This document shows, piece by piece, positions 32,601 through 40,500 of a DNA stretch of 64,000 nt. The notes under the pieces were generated by a model. It was not told the origin of the DNA, made no database searches, and worked only from the letters and a program-made list of their open reading frames with translations. Both the position numbers and the translations under genes were made by a program. Source of the DNA: Scolanthus callimorphus (lineage: Eukaryota > Cnidaria > Anthozoa > Actiniaria > Edwardsiidae); assembly GCA_033964015.1 (NCBI GenBank), contig CM066919.1, forward strand, positions 6,313,831 through 6,377,830, read 5' to 3'. Each line of letters opens with the position of its first letter. Position 1 is the stretch's first letter.

Positions 32601-34955
32601 GTATATTTTTCATTGTTTTAGGTTGTCGGCAAAGTCGGGAAACTTGTGAATGATTTAAAAGAAGAGCGTGAGGTTAGTGGTTTACTGGCACTTACAGTTA
32701 TAACATATTTGAACTTCTCTAAGGTCTGTAAAAAAAAATATGTTAGAAAGACGTAGAAAGTAGATAGAAAGTATAAAAATCAAATGTGTATTTTCACAGC
32801 TGAACAAGTGCCTCCGTGAAAACCAGGCGGTGTGGCAAGAAAAAGTTCAGACGACTGAAAAGAAGTTACATGAATCAGAAAGGATTAGGAACACGGTGAG
32901 TGAATTTATGGTCGCTGGTCTTATAGCTGTTTCAGGTAACACGCGACTTCGCCGTTGTCAGATTTAATTCATGGAGTTTGTCTGTTGGGTTTTTCTGCGC
33001 TGTCAATCAGTGCAATCCGTGTGAGCCAATCAAATCTCTGCCCAGTGCATTTGTTTCGCTTCTCTTGCGAGACATGTCGCGAAAGAAGCCAATTCAATGC
33101 ACCAGAAAAACCCAAAACTGCCAAAAAGTGTTTTGAACGCGCTTGGTCGCGTGTTACCTGAAACAGCGGTAAGGTGACTCCACGAAAAGTCCAAGCGCAT
33201 TTTCTGTAAATATAAATTCGGTCAGAACTTTTATGATATTCGCGTTAGGGATGTCAAACTTGGTCGACAGTAAGAGTTATCATTTAGCTATATTTCGATC
33301 TTTATCTGCGGTAATACTTTTAATAATATCCCAGCTACAAACCCCCTTGTTCCTCTTTAGACGTCTCTGAAAACAAATTCTGCTGCCATTTTTGCACGAA
33401 ATTTGGTGTTCAATTTAATTGCCACCTGAGATATTTTAAAAGTTTTAGCCAGTTTGGCTGAACCAAAATTGAGTTGAAAGAAAACTTAAGTCATCAATTT
33501 GTTGCTCAAATTCGCTAAATATTTGTCCACCGTGGACATAAAATAAGTACAATTGTAACCGTGAAAACACATGCACATTTGCACGTAGTAATCAAAATAA
33601 TCATCCAGATTAATAGAAAAACGTTTCAAGTGTTAGACAAATGCAATTCGAGGTTGTTTTGACCTGTTATCAAGAGGATGGAATTGGATTGCGATTTGAG
33701 CTATTTTCTTGTCAGAGAAGTGGCCAGCAAGTGTGCGAGAGCCCCTTTAACACGCAGCAGCCGAAACATCTCGCAGTGGGTTCGTAATATATATATATGG
33801 CTCATTAAAACTTTCACTGACGGATACCGAAAAGCCGTTTGACTGTTGAAGTAGGGTTTGCAGTATTACGAAAACCACAGTAGGACAAAATCATACTTTG
33901 ACGTAATGTTTTCATTGTTCTGTTTAGGAAGTCCGTGATCTCCAGGAGCAAGTTGCCGATCTAATGCGTCATCTCGAGGCTCAAGAAGCGATTGCACACG
34001 CACCGGAAGAGACACAACACGTGAGTCAGTATTTTGCCATCCGAACATTCCGCACTTTAAAGGTGGAGCTACACTTCCATCGCTTGCAAGAGCCATTGCC
34101 GCTGATGTTAGCTCGCAATGGTCGCTCGCAACGTATCGAAGGTTTTACTATTTGCCATTCTCGAACCCAGAGCTCCCCGGCTCGTAATCTCGCGGGGGAG
34201 GCTTTGGTGACAGCCACTGACGCATGCGCGATATTTAATACAGAGCCGCTGAGAGAAAGAACTTTCAGCGCATGCTCCAACGCTCAAAATCAACCAATCA
34301 GCCACGGCGCTCAAACGGATGTCCCCAGAGCCTCCCCTGCGAGCAGACGAGCCGGGGAGTTCTGGGTACGAGAATGACTATTTGCGCGCCAATTTCGAAG
34401 TCGTCCGCCATTTTGATGAAGAACGCACATGCGCAAAGAAGCCAGAGAGTGCTTCTGGGAACGAAATTGCGAGACAAGTTGCAAGATTCGCTGTTACACA
34501 CTGTAATGCGAGGCAAGTTGCTCAGTGCAATCCGTTTGGAGAAGTAGAATCGTATCCTACTTGCTGCAACGATTGCAACAACCTGTCACGCAACGTTGCA
34601 GAGGGTGTAAAGGTGGAGTTACACGGTGCAATGTTTTCTGCAACTTGTCGCGCAATCCATTGCGAGGCGAGTTGCAAGAGCCATTGCAGCTGATATTAAC
34701 TCGCAATGATCGCTCGCAACATGTCGAACTTTTTACTAATTTTCCGCCATTTTGATACAGAACGCACATGCGAAAAGAAGCCCGAGAGTGAGAATGCACA
34801 GCTCTTGCAGCCAATCAGAATGCGCGTACTATTCTTTTGACATGCAAACAACTTAACTCCATTTCTTTCAGGAACTACAAGAAGGCCAGATGTACGTGGG
34901 CGAGACATCAGGAACTAGTCAACAGTCGAGAAAAACGCGGAGAAAACACAGATGA
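2559..34955 (+). CDS. BRAP: BRCA1-associated protein (BRAP/IMP), RING-type E3 ubiquitin ligase, 19 exons found
   Basis: BRAP is a cytoplasmic ubiquitin ligase that restrains Ras-MAPK scaffold assembly and retains nuclear-import cargo. Exons: 2559-2634, 3359-3553, 4301-4448, 14960-15038, 15747-15809, 17195-17245, 17582-17647, 18179-18261, 25649-25724, 26070-26137, 27493-27564, 28763-28833, 29881-29922, 30152-30241, 31778-31890, 32622-32672, 32800-32895, 33928-34020, 34872-34955, all with AG/GT borders and matching phases. The start [12 protein letters not shown] matches the family N-terminus. Next come FFSGNP and the RRM-like BRAP2 segment ([13 protein letters not shown]), a RING (CPVCLERM...CNHSFHGSC...CPVC), a UBP zinc finger ([15 protein letters not shown]...DNYVHRL), and a C-terminal coiled coil ending in a basic tail. 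About 538 residues against roughly 590 in vertebrates. The conserved exon between 4448 and 14960 was not found; skipping it keeps frame. Exon 27493-27564 has one extra A (run 27504-27507) and exon 31778-31890 lacks one base in an A run (near 31860); both fit sequence errors. Confidence 0.93.
2876..3080. repeat. Degenerate inverted repeat in BRAP intron 1
   Basis: The sequence has repeated 'gcgattt' and 'tgcgatctggttgcaattttg' type stretches and is bounded by a 'cccattcacatgctgcg' motif. It resembles the better preserved terminal-repeat element at 20463-20732 ('cccgttcacacggcgc'). It is probably an old copy of that family. The remaining intron sequence to 3358 shows nothing I recognise; open frames there are shadows. 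Confidence 0.4.
3848..4139. mobile_element. Palindromic MITE, family shared with 30580-30895
   Basis: A hairpin-like element: 'gcaataaaagtactttctgc' plus 'tggtttcttacaaacac' is repeated inverted further on ('gtgtttgtaagaaaccag...gcagaaagtac'). It is followed by a tail with 'accaatcagaatgcgcacat' and 'ggtgttattttct'. The copy at 30580-30895 carries the same blocks in opposite orientation. It lies in BRAP intron 2 and has no coding capacity. Confidence 0.8.
5850..6066. mobile_element. Near-perfect palindrome (foldback MITE), ~217 bp
   Basis: The left arm contains 'ggcgcacggcagcctaccct' then 'gctagcagagg'; the right arm is its inverse complement, ending 'cctctgctagcagggtaggc' and onward. The arms are about 105 bp with a tiny AT-rich centre ('gatttaaaac'). 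A shorter relative sits at 41958-42058. It is inserted in BRAP intron 3, just downstream (in window order) of a GC-rich microsatellite of 'gcgggc' units at 5663-5698. Confidence 0.88.
6165..6325 (+). mobile_element. tRNA-derived SINE-like unit with pol III A and B boxes
   Basis: 'tggctcaacg' at about 6174 fits the A-box consensus and 'ggttcgactcc' at about 6218 is a perfect B box at a normal spacing, followed by a second B-box-like 'ggttcaaacc' near 6291. No clean tRNA cloverleaf is seen, so a SINE head or tRNA pseudogene is more likely than a functional tRNA. It ends just short of the K2P stop codon at 6407. Confidence 0.5.
6407..9490 (-). CDS. Two-pore-domain potassium channel (K2P/KCNK family), 3 exons
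   Basis: This family forms dimeric background K+ leak channels in the plasma membrane. Exon 1 is 9366-9490 (start [11 protein letters not shown], first membrane helix [17 protein letters not shown]). Exon 2 is 7496-7665 (extracellular cap region with an NITNSS glycosylation site, then pore helix 1). Exon 3 is 6407-7073. The first filter is split by the exon 2/3 junction and reads TTIGYGY. The second is [10 protein letters not shown], followed by the fourth helix and a short basic cytosolic tail. Splice phases agree. Exon 3 contains a frame jump at the T-run (A-run 6795-6798 on plus): one added base joins ...YLDGYTF to LEGVYCW, the exact family arrangement, giving 320 residues. I regard it as an intact gene with a sequence error. 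The whole gene lies in BRAP intron 3 on the opposite strand. The K2P subtype is not resolved. Confidence 0.93.
7739..8030. repeat. Fragment of the 15849-16526 repeat family in K2P intron 1
   Basis: 'aaggtcatgttacacgaagc' and 'tttttgcaactcccaacgca' match the terminal blocks of the element at 15849-16526. The rest of K2P intron 1 (8031-9365) shows no feature I can support; frames there are not conserved-looking. Confidence 0.5.
9838..9981. mobile_element. Short TIR MITE (144 bp)
   Basis: Inverted ends: 'ggcctagggcatacgacgaa' on the left and 'cgacgtatgccctaggcct' on the right, with matching inner blocks (tcgcgtcgaatg / aatcgacgcgac). The AT-rich centre carries no frame. It lies between the K2P start and the next BRAP exon. 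Confidence 0.85.
9982..11935. other. BRAP intron 3, no gene recognised
   Basis: I see only an imperfect C-rich repetition of 'ggaatttcc'/'gtaatttcc' spaced by C runs at about 10430-10650. The same style recurs at 31930-32060 and 36420-36700. The missing BRAP exon should lie somewhere between 4449 and 14959, but no stretch here encodes it with splice sites. Confidence 0.5.
11938..12500. mobile_element. Cluster of three MULE-like MITE copies (one partial, two near-complete)
   Basis: These are family members of the element at 34156-34376. A partial copy occupies 11938-12070, a second 12072-12299, and a third 12298-12500. Each has the 'acccagagctccccggctcg' type end and its inverse. The internal 'ggctctggtgacag', 'acgcatgcgcgaga' and 'ccaatcagcgaagg' blocks are shared. 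The second and third copies abut end to end with a shared 'gagaacattctcg' junction. Frames called here are read-through of the element. Confidence 0.88.
12624..12931. mobile_element. TIR MITE, family 2 (CAGGTAACACGCGAC ends)
   Basis: The ends are 'acagctgtttcaggtaacac' and its exact inverse complement at the right. Internal inverted blocks 'gagccaatca...' and 'tgtcgcgacagaagccaatt' are also seen. Related copies lie at 28851-29550 (interrupted) and 32922-33170, all inside BRAP introns. Confidence 0.87.
13470..13545. repeat. Short hairpin
   Basis: 'atattccccgatcagtcaat' is followed after a ~10-nt loop by 'attgaccgattggggaatat', a nearly perfect inverted repeat. No other feature is seen in the 850 bases around it. 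Confidence 0.75.
13785..14755. mobile_element. Foldback element with ~210-bp inverted arms
   Basis: The left arm (13785-13995) contains 'gatttcgcggcctcgagccc' and 'aaaaaagccgtccgagg'; the right arm (14548-14755) carries the inverse copy, about 90 per cent alike. The unique centre (14000-14545) has no long frame. It lies at the 3' end of BRAP intron 3, ending about 200 bp before the next exon. Confidence 0.85.
15849..16526. mobile_element. TIR element of ~680 bp in a BRAP intron
   Basis: The ends read 'aaggccatgctacatgaggc' and the inverse 'gcctcgtgtaacatggcctt', followed inward by 'gcaactcgcaacgcaa' type repeats on both sides. The interior 16127-16400 is repeated at 37741-38030 (ending 'cggcaaaacgacag'), so either that is a separate nested repeat or both are parts of one family. 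Frames such as ...[12 protein letters not shown]... recur in both copies but look like coincidental open frames. Confidence 0.8.
16540..17190. other. BRAP intron sequence, nothing recognised
   Basis: AT-rich sequence with a short A-run near 16750. No exon, RNA gene or repeat structure is supported before the 51-bp exon at 17195. Confidence 0.5.
17963..18118. mobile_element. MITE, family 3 (AGAGCAGATTTCG ends), 156 bp
   Basis: It is bounded by 'agagcagatttcgcatgact' and its inverse 'agtcatacgaaatctgctct', with the GC-rich inner inverted block 'gtgccgcgac'. The same element occurs at 24893-25074 and 53595-53770. Each copy is flanked by T/A bases, so a TA target is possible but not certain. It ends about 60 bp before the RING exon at 18179. 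Confidence 0.88.
18868..21985. mobile_element. 3.1-kb element with terminal inverted repeats, no transposase seen
   Basis: The left end 'agtccaggcattctac' with 'cctggaactaattcccacaa' is matched inverted at the right end ('ttgtgggaattagttccagg' ... 'aatgcctggact'). The interior is AT-rich with no long frame; a smaller TIR element (20463-20732) is nested in it. It sits in the 7.4-kb BRAP intron. It could be a deleted derivative of an autonomous transposon. The limits are set by the inverted repeats only. Confidence 0.7.
20463..20732. mobile_element. TIR MITE nested in the 3.1-kb element
   Basis: 'ggcccgttcacacggcgcaa' then 'cttagctgtgat' at the left are matched by 'atcacagctaatatcgcgcc' then 'gtgggtgaatgagcc' inverted at the right. 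Several internal 'gcgatttc/gaaatcgc' repeats occur. It is related to the degenerate sequence at 2876-3080. Confidence 0.8.
22132..22360 (+). repeat. Multi-hairpin repeat, copy 1 (possible structured RNA or transposon end)
   Basis: A ~228-bp unit repeated at 23691-23918 with few differences. Predicted helices, read by eye: GGTTA 22142-22146 with TAACC 22174-22178; ATGCCAC 22148-22154 with GTGGCAT 22162-22168; a 9-bp helix 22180-22188 with 22252-22260 (CGTGTTGTA/TACAACACG) that encloses GAAAGTC 22193-22199 with 22204-22210 (CGAA loop) and CTCG 22211-22214 with CGAG 22222-22225. This is followed by 'catatataggtctgataagc' and an AT-rich tail. There is no coding frame and no match to a class I know. 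Confidence 0.65.
22837..22939. repeat. Perfect ~46-bp-arm hairpin
   Basis: 'agatttgtgccgacgtttcg' and the sequence on each side form an inverted repeat with 'cgaaacgtcggcacaaatct' across an 11-nt loop. The outer parts (gacaaaacagacaa / ttgtctgttttgtc and agagagaaag) also pair. A young palindromic insertion or a cruciform-prone site. Confidence 0.9.
23069..23168. repeat. Dispersed repeat ending in 'gacgtttcgagcgttagcc', copy 1
   Basis: 100 bp nearly identical to 29376-29475: it starts 'acatgaacaacaacaaccaa' and ends 'cccttcgtcggagcaaag'. It is a very common repeat type in cnidarian and other invertebrate genomes from memory. The minus-strand frame over 23067-23372 may be a relic of the 3' end of a retroelement, but no reverse transcriptase or endonuclease motif is visible. 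Confidence 0.75.
23405..23560. repeat. Dispersed repeat shared with 63475-63605
   Basis: Shared blocks in the same order: 'cgtcatgccagagtcgc' (here) and a near match at 63490, then 'tattataaagt', then 'aaaaaggaaaggttcgacag', then 'gccgtaggcct'. It lies immediately upstream of the second multi-hairpin copy. Origin unknown. Confidence 0.65.
23691..23918 (+). repeat. Multi-hairpin repeat, copy 2
   Basis: Same orientation as copy 1, 1.56 kb downstream. All helix sequences listed for copy 1 are unchanged. The visible changes fall in loops or unpaired parts: for example, the first loop is 'gaagtag' in place of 'taagtag'. The AT-rich sequence after it, including a 'gcgcatgcgc' motif near 24025, is also similar to that after copy 1 but more diverged. 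Confidence 0.65.
24269..24302. repeat. Short hairpin (ctactagtaggctat)
   Basis: 'ctactagtaggctataa' and its inverse 'agcctactagtag' are separated by a few bases. It is probably the centre of a small degraded palindromic element. Confidence 0.7.
24893..25074. mobile_element. MITE family 3, copy 2
   Basis: It has 'agagcagatttcgtgtgact' at the left and the inverse 'cttacgaaatctgctct' at the right, with the GC-rich inner repeat 'gtgccgcg'. It is 182 bp, slightly longer than the copy at 17963. The sequence between 25080 and 25640 shows nothing else except a small inverted repeat 'ggcgtagccagg / cctggctacgcc' at 25568-25618. Confidence 0.87.
26140..27490. other. BRAP intron between UBP zinc-finger exons, no gene recognised
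   Basis: It contains short degenerate repeats such as 'gacgtggtatgttgctatg' near 26718. Related sequences are seen at 4228, 27432 and 36925, each next to a phrase like 'aaaatggcg'. No exon or RNA gene is supported. Confidence 0.45.
27589..28033. mobile_element. TIR element with repeated 'cttgtcgcgcaaca' motif
   Basis: The ends 'aggcacaaaatccctcaact' and the inverse 'agttgagggattttgtgcct' are exact. The motif 'acttgtcgcgcaacat' recurs in both orientations inside. It lies immediately after the BRAP exon ending at 27564, only 25 bp from its donor. Confidence 0.83.
28381..28557. mobile_element. Palindromic MITE (177 bp)
   Basis: 'tttcccatggcacacgcatg' and 'ggaagtgttcgga' are repeated inverted around a small centre ('cacatggataaccatgtg'), and the outer arms 'cacaggaaatttctgcagaa' also pair. 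A half copy is at 49722-49772. Confidence 0.87.
28851..29550. mobile_element. MITE family 2 copy interrupted by other repeats
   Basis: The right end 'gtcgcgtgttacctgaaac' and internal 'gagccaatcaga', 'cgagacgtgtcgcgacagaa' blocks match the family at 12624. The left end is degenerate. A second set of the same internal blocks occurs around 29190-29310, and the 100-bp dispersed repeat (29376-29475) is inserted near the right end, so this is a nested insertion. Confidence 0.7.
29376..29475. repeat. Dispersed repeat ending in 'gacgtttcgagcgttagcc', copy 2
   Basis: Practically identical to 23069-23168 and in the same orientation. It is nested in the family-2 MITE remnant: the MITE sequence 'gatggtttgattgactacga' resumes just after it. 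Confidence 0.75.
30242..30515 (+). repeat. 17-bp minisatellite starting at a BRAP splice donor
   Basis: About 16 copies of 'gtgacgaaatagagaac'. The first unit, 'gtgatgaaatcgagaac', begins exactly at the intron's GT (30242), so the donor is the first base pair of the repeat. Later units differ mainly at 'agagaac/agaaaac/agataac'. The 17-nt period gives open minus-strand frames repeating every 17 residues; these are not genes. Confidence 0.93.
30580..30895. mobile_element. Palindromic MITE, same family as 3848-4139
   Basis: It starts with 'gaaaataacacctatg' and the 'gcgcattctgattggttaaa' block, then 'agcaataaaaatactttctg', and ends with the inverse 'aaagtacttttattgct'. The arms around 'cttgaaagacactcgcc' are inverted across the centre at 30785-30800. 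Confidence 0.82.
30990..31190. mobile_element. Palindromic MITE (~200 bp)
   Basis: 'aacaaatagatctcgttttt' at the left is matched by 'aaacgagatctatttg' at the right. The inner arms 'gtaatagatacacag...gacgtcacagaatgtcatg' are inverted across about 45 nt. Confidence 0.85.
31514..31658. mobile_element. Small TIR element ending in 'taaaaacccg'
   Basis: 'cagtaaaaacccgcatataa' plus 'gaacctagaattttagcct' is matched inverted by 'aggctagaattat'-like and 'ggttcttatatacgggtttt' sequence at the right. A similar style occurs at 39238-39412 ('cagtaaaaccccgattttac'). Confidence 0.75.
32141..32340. mobile_element. MULE-like MITE, family 1, copy in BRAP intron
   Basis: The left end is 'cattttcgtacccagagc' and the right end '...gcgagccgacgaaaatg'. 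The internal 'ctggtgacagccactgacgc' block matches. The 9-bp flanks (tcgcgcagc / tcatgtagc) agree at six positions, consistent with a decayed target-site duplication. Confidence 0.85.
32922..33170. mobile_element. MITE family 2, copy 3
   Basis: 'agctgtttcaggtaacacgc' at the left and the inverse 'gcgtgttacctgaaacagc' at the right, with the internal 'gtgagccaatcaaatct' block. It is in the BRAP intron after the exon ending at 32895. The rest of the intron (33171-33927) shows nothing recognisable. Confidence 0.87.
34156..34376. mobile_element. MULE-like MITE, family 1, with 9-bp target-site duplication
   Basis: The 221-bp element begins 'cattctcgaacccagagctc' and ends 'gagttctgggtacgagaatg'. It is flanked by perfect 9-bp direct repeats 'actatttgc' (34147-34155 and 34377-34385). 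A 9-bp duplication with long terminal inverted repeats is the usual signature of Mutator-type (MULE) elements. It lies in the last BRAP intron. Confidence 0.9.
34500..34700. repeat. Repeats of a 'ttgcaacg / gcgaggcaagttgc' motif
   Basis: A stretch built from variants of 'gcaacttgtcgcgcaa', resembling parts of the elements at 15849 and 27589, with 'gtggagttacacggtgcaat' repeated twice (about 34067 and 34613). Probably a degraded TIR element. Confidence 0.5.
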
Positions 34956-37558
34956 CACAGGGACTTCTAAAGAGAAGAGTCTGTGAGTTTTGCCGATCAG
35001 AATCATCCCTCAATCCAAGCTAGCCAACCAGAAAACTAGCAAATTTAGTAGAAACCCACTCGCATACTATCACGAATCCTGCAATCTGATTGGCTCCGCT
35101 ACTCACTATCTATCACTTAATAGATAGTGAGTAGCGAAAACGCTAGCGCAAAACTTTCTAAAAACCATGAAAATAAATACGTTTTAGCGAAGGTAGTATG
35201 CTAGTGGGTTTCTACTAAAACAAGTACACTACTCGTTCTCGCGCCTCGATAACTATCTATTGACTCAAAGAAAACTCGAACTCGTTGTCTAATTCTTAAA
35301 TAGTATTTCCCAGGCAGTCTGGGATCCCCTTTTACCCAGGAGCAGAACGTTTTTTCACTCATGAAAACGTTTCAAACTTTGCTGGCTCTAATCTCTTTGC
35401 TGTAGCGAGCAACTCTAACTCAAGAACAGTGAAGCCCTGACAAACTAGGACACATGTAGCGCGCAACATTGTAGCCGGGCACTTGTTTCCCAATTTAACC
35501 ACGCGAGAACATTGTTGCGCGCAACAAATTTTGTAGCCGGGACACAAAGAAATGTTTCTTCGTAAGATATTTTTTTTTATGTTTTGCGTCTCTGAGATAC
35601 GCGCGTGCGATCTTTCCTAGTTTAGACACTCGCAGAAACATGCAGGACACAATTGTTACGCGCTACATGTGTCCTAGTTCAGGACGGGGCAGCCGAAACT
35701 CAAACCTGGGTTGAAGACCTAAATTCATAAAAATTTAAATCATATTGAGAAACTCAGATTTGTGTTACAGCTTCGTTCCCATCAAAGAATGTCATGGAAT
35801 GAAAGTTAGGTAGTATCATTTTTATTGCTAGTATTATATTGGAAATCAAATGAAAATGTATATAGAAACAAAGTATAAATAAAAAAAATATTACGGTGTT
35901 TATTGTCTAGCCACTTTTTGTTTTTCTTGGCTCCCGGACTAGTAGGACCATTCGCGAGTTTATCAGAAAGCGCGATTTGATGGCCGCTAAAGAAAATGAC
36001 CCAATAGAATTATAAACGTTTATTTAAAATATAATGTATGATATTTACATCTTTTACTGTACATCGTTTATCTGAGTTTGTTACTGTACATATAGCTAAG
36101 TTATAGAAACTATTTCCTATTTTGGTCGTGCATTTTTTTTATAACTATTCACGGAATTTCAGAACATAATCACTTTACTTTGCTCATTACAATATCATTC
36201 TTTGATTTTGTACTACTAAACTTGAACGTCGACCTATCTAACAATGAGGCACCTGACAACTTCGACACCTGAACTTTCAAAACGATTGGTGCGGTTAGGT
36301 TGTGAGCATGAAAGTCTGATCTAGTTTACTTGGGGATTAATGTAATAATACTGCACGGGGCTCTGGAGAAGAAAAATAAGTTATGATGTTGAGCTATCGA
36401 TGAACGCCTAATTTTCGAAAATTGCTCTACCCCTGTGGATATGCCAGGCTTCTGCACACCTCCTGGGGAAATTTGACAACCCTTGTGGAAATTTACCCTG
36501 CGACAGTGGTTTCCTCCTCTCTTGAAATCACTGCTTGCAGGGTAGTGGAACGAAATTCCACATTCTCTTGTGTCCCCCTGTGGGAGTTAATACCCAGTGT
36601 GGATAATTCCAGGGTAAAAAGAAAGGCCTTGTGGAAATTCCGGGGTCGAAAAAAGCGACCGCTGTGGAAATTCCACGTTCCTCGATAGGGGGTTGCGGAT
36701 AAGAATGGAACAGCCCATTCCTCGTCTATTACATTGCAGCAGGCGCTCATAAATATTTATAAATACTTATAAGCCCCTGAATGCAGAAACTATAAATCAC
36801 AGAAGAGGATTTTATGTATAGCGGCCAGAAAGGGGGAGGGAGGGAGTCTGGAAGAAGGGAGACATCGTGAGTCGCGGTAAGCGGAGGAAGGGCTACAGTC
36901 ACCGACTCGTTGTGTTTTTCCGAATTGGTATGTTGCTAGGCTAACAAAATGGCGGCCGACTCAAGGTTCGTTAAAAATGTGAAACCTGGCGCAGCGTATA
37001 TAAACGTTAATCTGTCCCATACAAGTGCTGATGATATAGCTATAACTTATAATAATATAATAATAATAAATAATGTTATATTAGTCGCCTAAGGGGATAT
37101 GATTGTCGGCGAATAATCACCGAGACGAACTCGAGGTAACTATTCGCCGATAATCACGGAGCCTGAGGCGACTAATTGTTTTAGTATAATTTCTCAAGTG
37201 ATTCATAAGGTTTTTTTGGCTCTACCGTGTAAGAATCTGTGTATTGTTCACAAGTTGCGTCACAAAGCCTCTTTTGTTGAGTAGAACGAATCATGATAAA
37301 ATATTAACTGAACACAATGGTGTCCTCTGGGAATGGTTCTTACACGGAGGTATACCCGGTTTTTTAGACAAAAAAATCTTGTTTTGGGGAATTTTTCCAC
37401 GATCATAACAAAACTCGCGCGGCACTCCCAATCCTTTCAATGTTATAATTACCAGTAGGTGATTATACAGAATACAAATCTCCCGACCAATCAGCGCGCG
37501 GAAATTCTTATAATCACTTGAGTAATTATACTAAAATATAATATGTCAGACTTCATAC
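34956..37558. other. BRAP 3' flank with two MITEs and a possible polyadenylation signal
   Basis: Identified parts: a TIR MITE at 35046-35217 (ends 'tagtagaaacccactcg' and inverse); a second at 35442-35679 (ends 'aactaggacacatgtagcgc' and inverse), with a partial relative at about 53207-53433; and an 'aataaa' at about 35878, a candidate poly(A) signal for a long BRAP 3' UTR. There is a C-rich 'ctgtggaaattcc' repetition at 36420-36700. Sequence around 37080-37190 (tattcgccgataatcacgga) repeats one at 18640-18720. The last exon(s) of the minus-strand BOULE-like gene should lie here but I could not identify them. Confidence 0.55.
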
Positions 37559-40500
37559 CTGTCTGGGTACGTAGTACCAGTACTGGGGCTGCGCCTGCAC
37601 CTGCGCCGCCGCCTGGAGCTGGGACTGGGAGTGGGAGTGGTACTGGGGCCGTGCGTCTACTGGCAGGTAACCCACTGCTGAAAAATACGAACACAATAAT
37701 TTGATTGATAAGGACAGAGGCGCCTACTCTAGAAGCCCACAGGCTTCATATCAAGAAAGTGCTGTCGTTTTTATGGCAAATCCGCGCGGGCTGCCTGTGG
37801 TGTTCAAAACGTGACTCAGGCCCCTCGGCGGGGGGCAAAAACAAAATGGCGACCAAAAGAAGGATGTTTCTCGAGTATGTGCAGCTTTGGTAAATTTTCC
37901 TGCTTTTTTTCGTTAAGATGTGAGGGAAAATACTTACAGACCTTCCAAATAAGATAAGGGGGAATTTCCTAATAAGGAAGTTTTGCAACGTCGGCAAAAC
38001 GACAGGTTTTGGCGAAATGTTCTTGATATGCATAGAGATTTTAGCTACTTTAGTTTACCCAGAATGAGTGAAGAGGAACCAGCCTACCTGGGACACTTGC
38101 CGCTTGCTGTGTCCAAGATCTCTGTGAGGACTAAACGAAGCAGAATAATTTATGAATAGACTTTTATCCAAATAGGAACCCATCATAGGGTCATTAATGG
38201 GGCTATGTGACGATTGTTTCAACAATAAATGTTATATTATAAAACTAGCTGTGTACATAAACAACTCAGAATCATATATTATACTTCAACTTAGACTTAG
38301 AAACCGATAATAACCGAATTGAGGACTTTTGCTGATTGGCTGATTTTTAACGTTGGAGCATGTGCATAAATATATTTCTAAAGGCTCTATCGAATCTCGC
38401 GCATGCGTCAGTGGCTGTCACCAGAGCATCTCCGCCAATCTCGTACCCAGAGCCGAGAATCGGGAATCCGATTTGTGGGCATGCGTGATAGGTCAAAAAC
38501 GTACTTTCATACAACGTTCAAAACTGGGTTTTAAAAAAATCGATTCCCCCAGAGCCCTGAATCTTGCCGCTGGCCAAAAGATGACGGGCTCTGGGTACGA
38601 GATTGATCTCCCGCGAAGTAACGAGCCGGGGAGCTTTGGGTACGAGAATGATTTGAAAAAGAATTATTTAGACATACCAAATTGAGGAAATCACGAGGGG
38701 AGGACCAATAACAATGCAGAACGCTCGCGTGATATCAAAATGGATAATGAAAACATGTAACTTGTTTTTGTAACCGCCCTGATGAAGGGCAAAATTAAAT
38801 GTCCGAACGTTGGCTTTAATCCTGCTTCTGTTTGGTCTTTGTCTTCATATTTAAAGTACTGTATTCCTAGACTAGATCCAGAGCCGCGCGCCGCTGTTTA
38901 TAAGTTTTCTTATTTTCAACTATCAAAATGGATAATATAATGAAAGAATTTGCTGAAATCAAATGGTCATGATTGGTGTGTTACCCACCACTTTACGGTA
39001 GGCTTCACCGACGTGTAGTCTCTTCTCACGAAAGAAGATCGTCCCCTGTAATTAAAAAAATTCAATAAGAGACGAGTATTAGCCAATGACGCACGAAAGC
39101 ATCTAATCGTCGCGGGTCGCGGGTAGACAAAGGGTCGCGGGCTGATAGAAAATGTCCGAGATCGGAAAAGAAAAACGCACGCGACTCACGGAAGAAGTGT
39201 TGATTCTTGGATTGAGAGCACTTGTACACTTTAAGATGCAGTAAAACCCCGATTTTACTATAACCCACGGGGGCAGCAAAATTTAATGGTAAAATCGGGG
39301 TATCGTTGTAAACTCTCGATATATAAGGATTTTAAAGGCGAGGTATTGTTGCCGGGACCCAGAAACAGCAGAAAAGTCATCGTAAAATCTGGGTATTGTC
39401 CACTGTACTGTGGCTATCTTCCAAGAAAAAAGAACTGACATATTAGTGACTCACCGGTTTCAAAGCATCTCAGGGCCTCCAGTTTACACTTGTGATTTTG
39501 GTCCGCAATTAATGACTGCATCCTCGGGAAACAGCAAGTTTTGTTTCCCTCGGTCTCGGGAGACATCGAGATTCTCGGGAAAAACAAAACTCACTGTTTC
39601 CTTCGGGAGCAGTCATTAAGTGTATATTATTACAACTGCCCAAAGCTTACCATTTTCAGGACTTTAGTAGCGTCTTCTTCGCGGAAAAATGTGACGAACC
39701 CGTATCTGGATTGAATGATAAACAGGGATTAGCAAATTAATGGAAATCTATAACACAATATGGGCCGAGCTCTATGAGTCAATAATCAACTTGGTAACCC
39801 AGAGGTGCCGGGACACTCTGGACTTTTTGATTCGGGAATGAGGTGAATAAAGCATGAAAGTAAAATCCCATGGTAGCTTTGCCAAACCCGGACAAAATCC
39901 TATTACTAAATTTGAACCCCAAAATCCTGCTTAAATCAAAAGACAGAGCTTGCTTCCACCTCAATGCCAAGCTTTCATACGCACCACAAAATCGGGCAGA
40001 TTTCGAACGACTTTCAAAAAGTTACGGTGCTTTCGAGTCCGCGTCTTGTTAAGGTTACTGAGAACCTTCGCGCACGTCCTCATGTCAACCTATATATCGT
40101 TGGAAAGTTTATAAAATGGACTAGCGGGCTATGGCAAAAAGAAATAACTTCTAACGATTTCCAACCGTCAAACCGACTTCTGGATTCCGCCAATCAAACT
40201 CCCGAGTCTTTTCGTCGTTACTCTTTGTGCTTTTTGATTGGCCAGCACGTAACCATTGCTGGTGTGACAGGAAGCCATTTTAGCACTGCTTAGGCGCTGG
40301 CCAATCAAAAAGCACAAAGAGTAATGACGAAAAGACACGGGAGTTTGATTGACGGAAGCCAGAAGGCGGTTTTACAGTTGGAAATCGATAGCGAGAGTTC
40401 GCAGAATTACAAAAACCGTAGTATCCTTATTAAAAGGTGTTTCTTCTTAAAAACCGTGCCTGCGTACAATTTTTCCTGGTACCCCTCCTCTCGGGATTCA

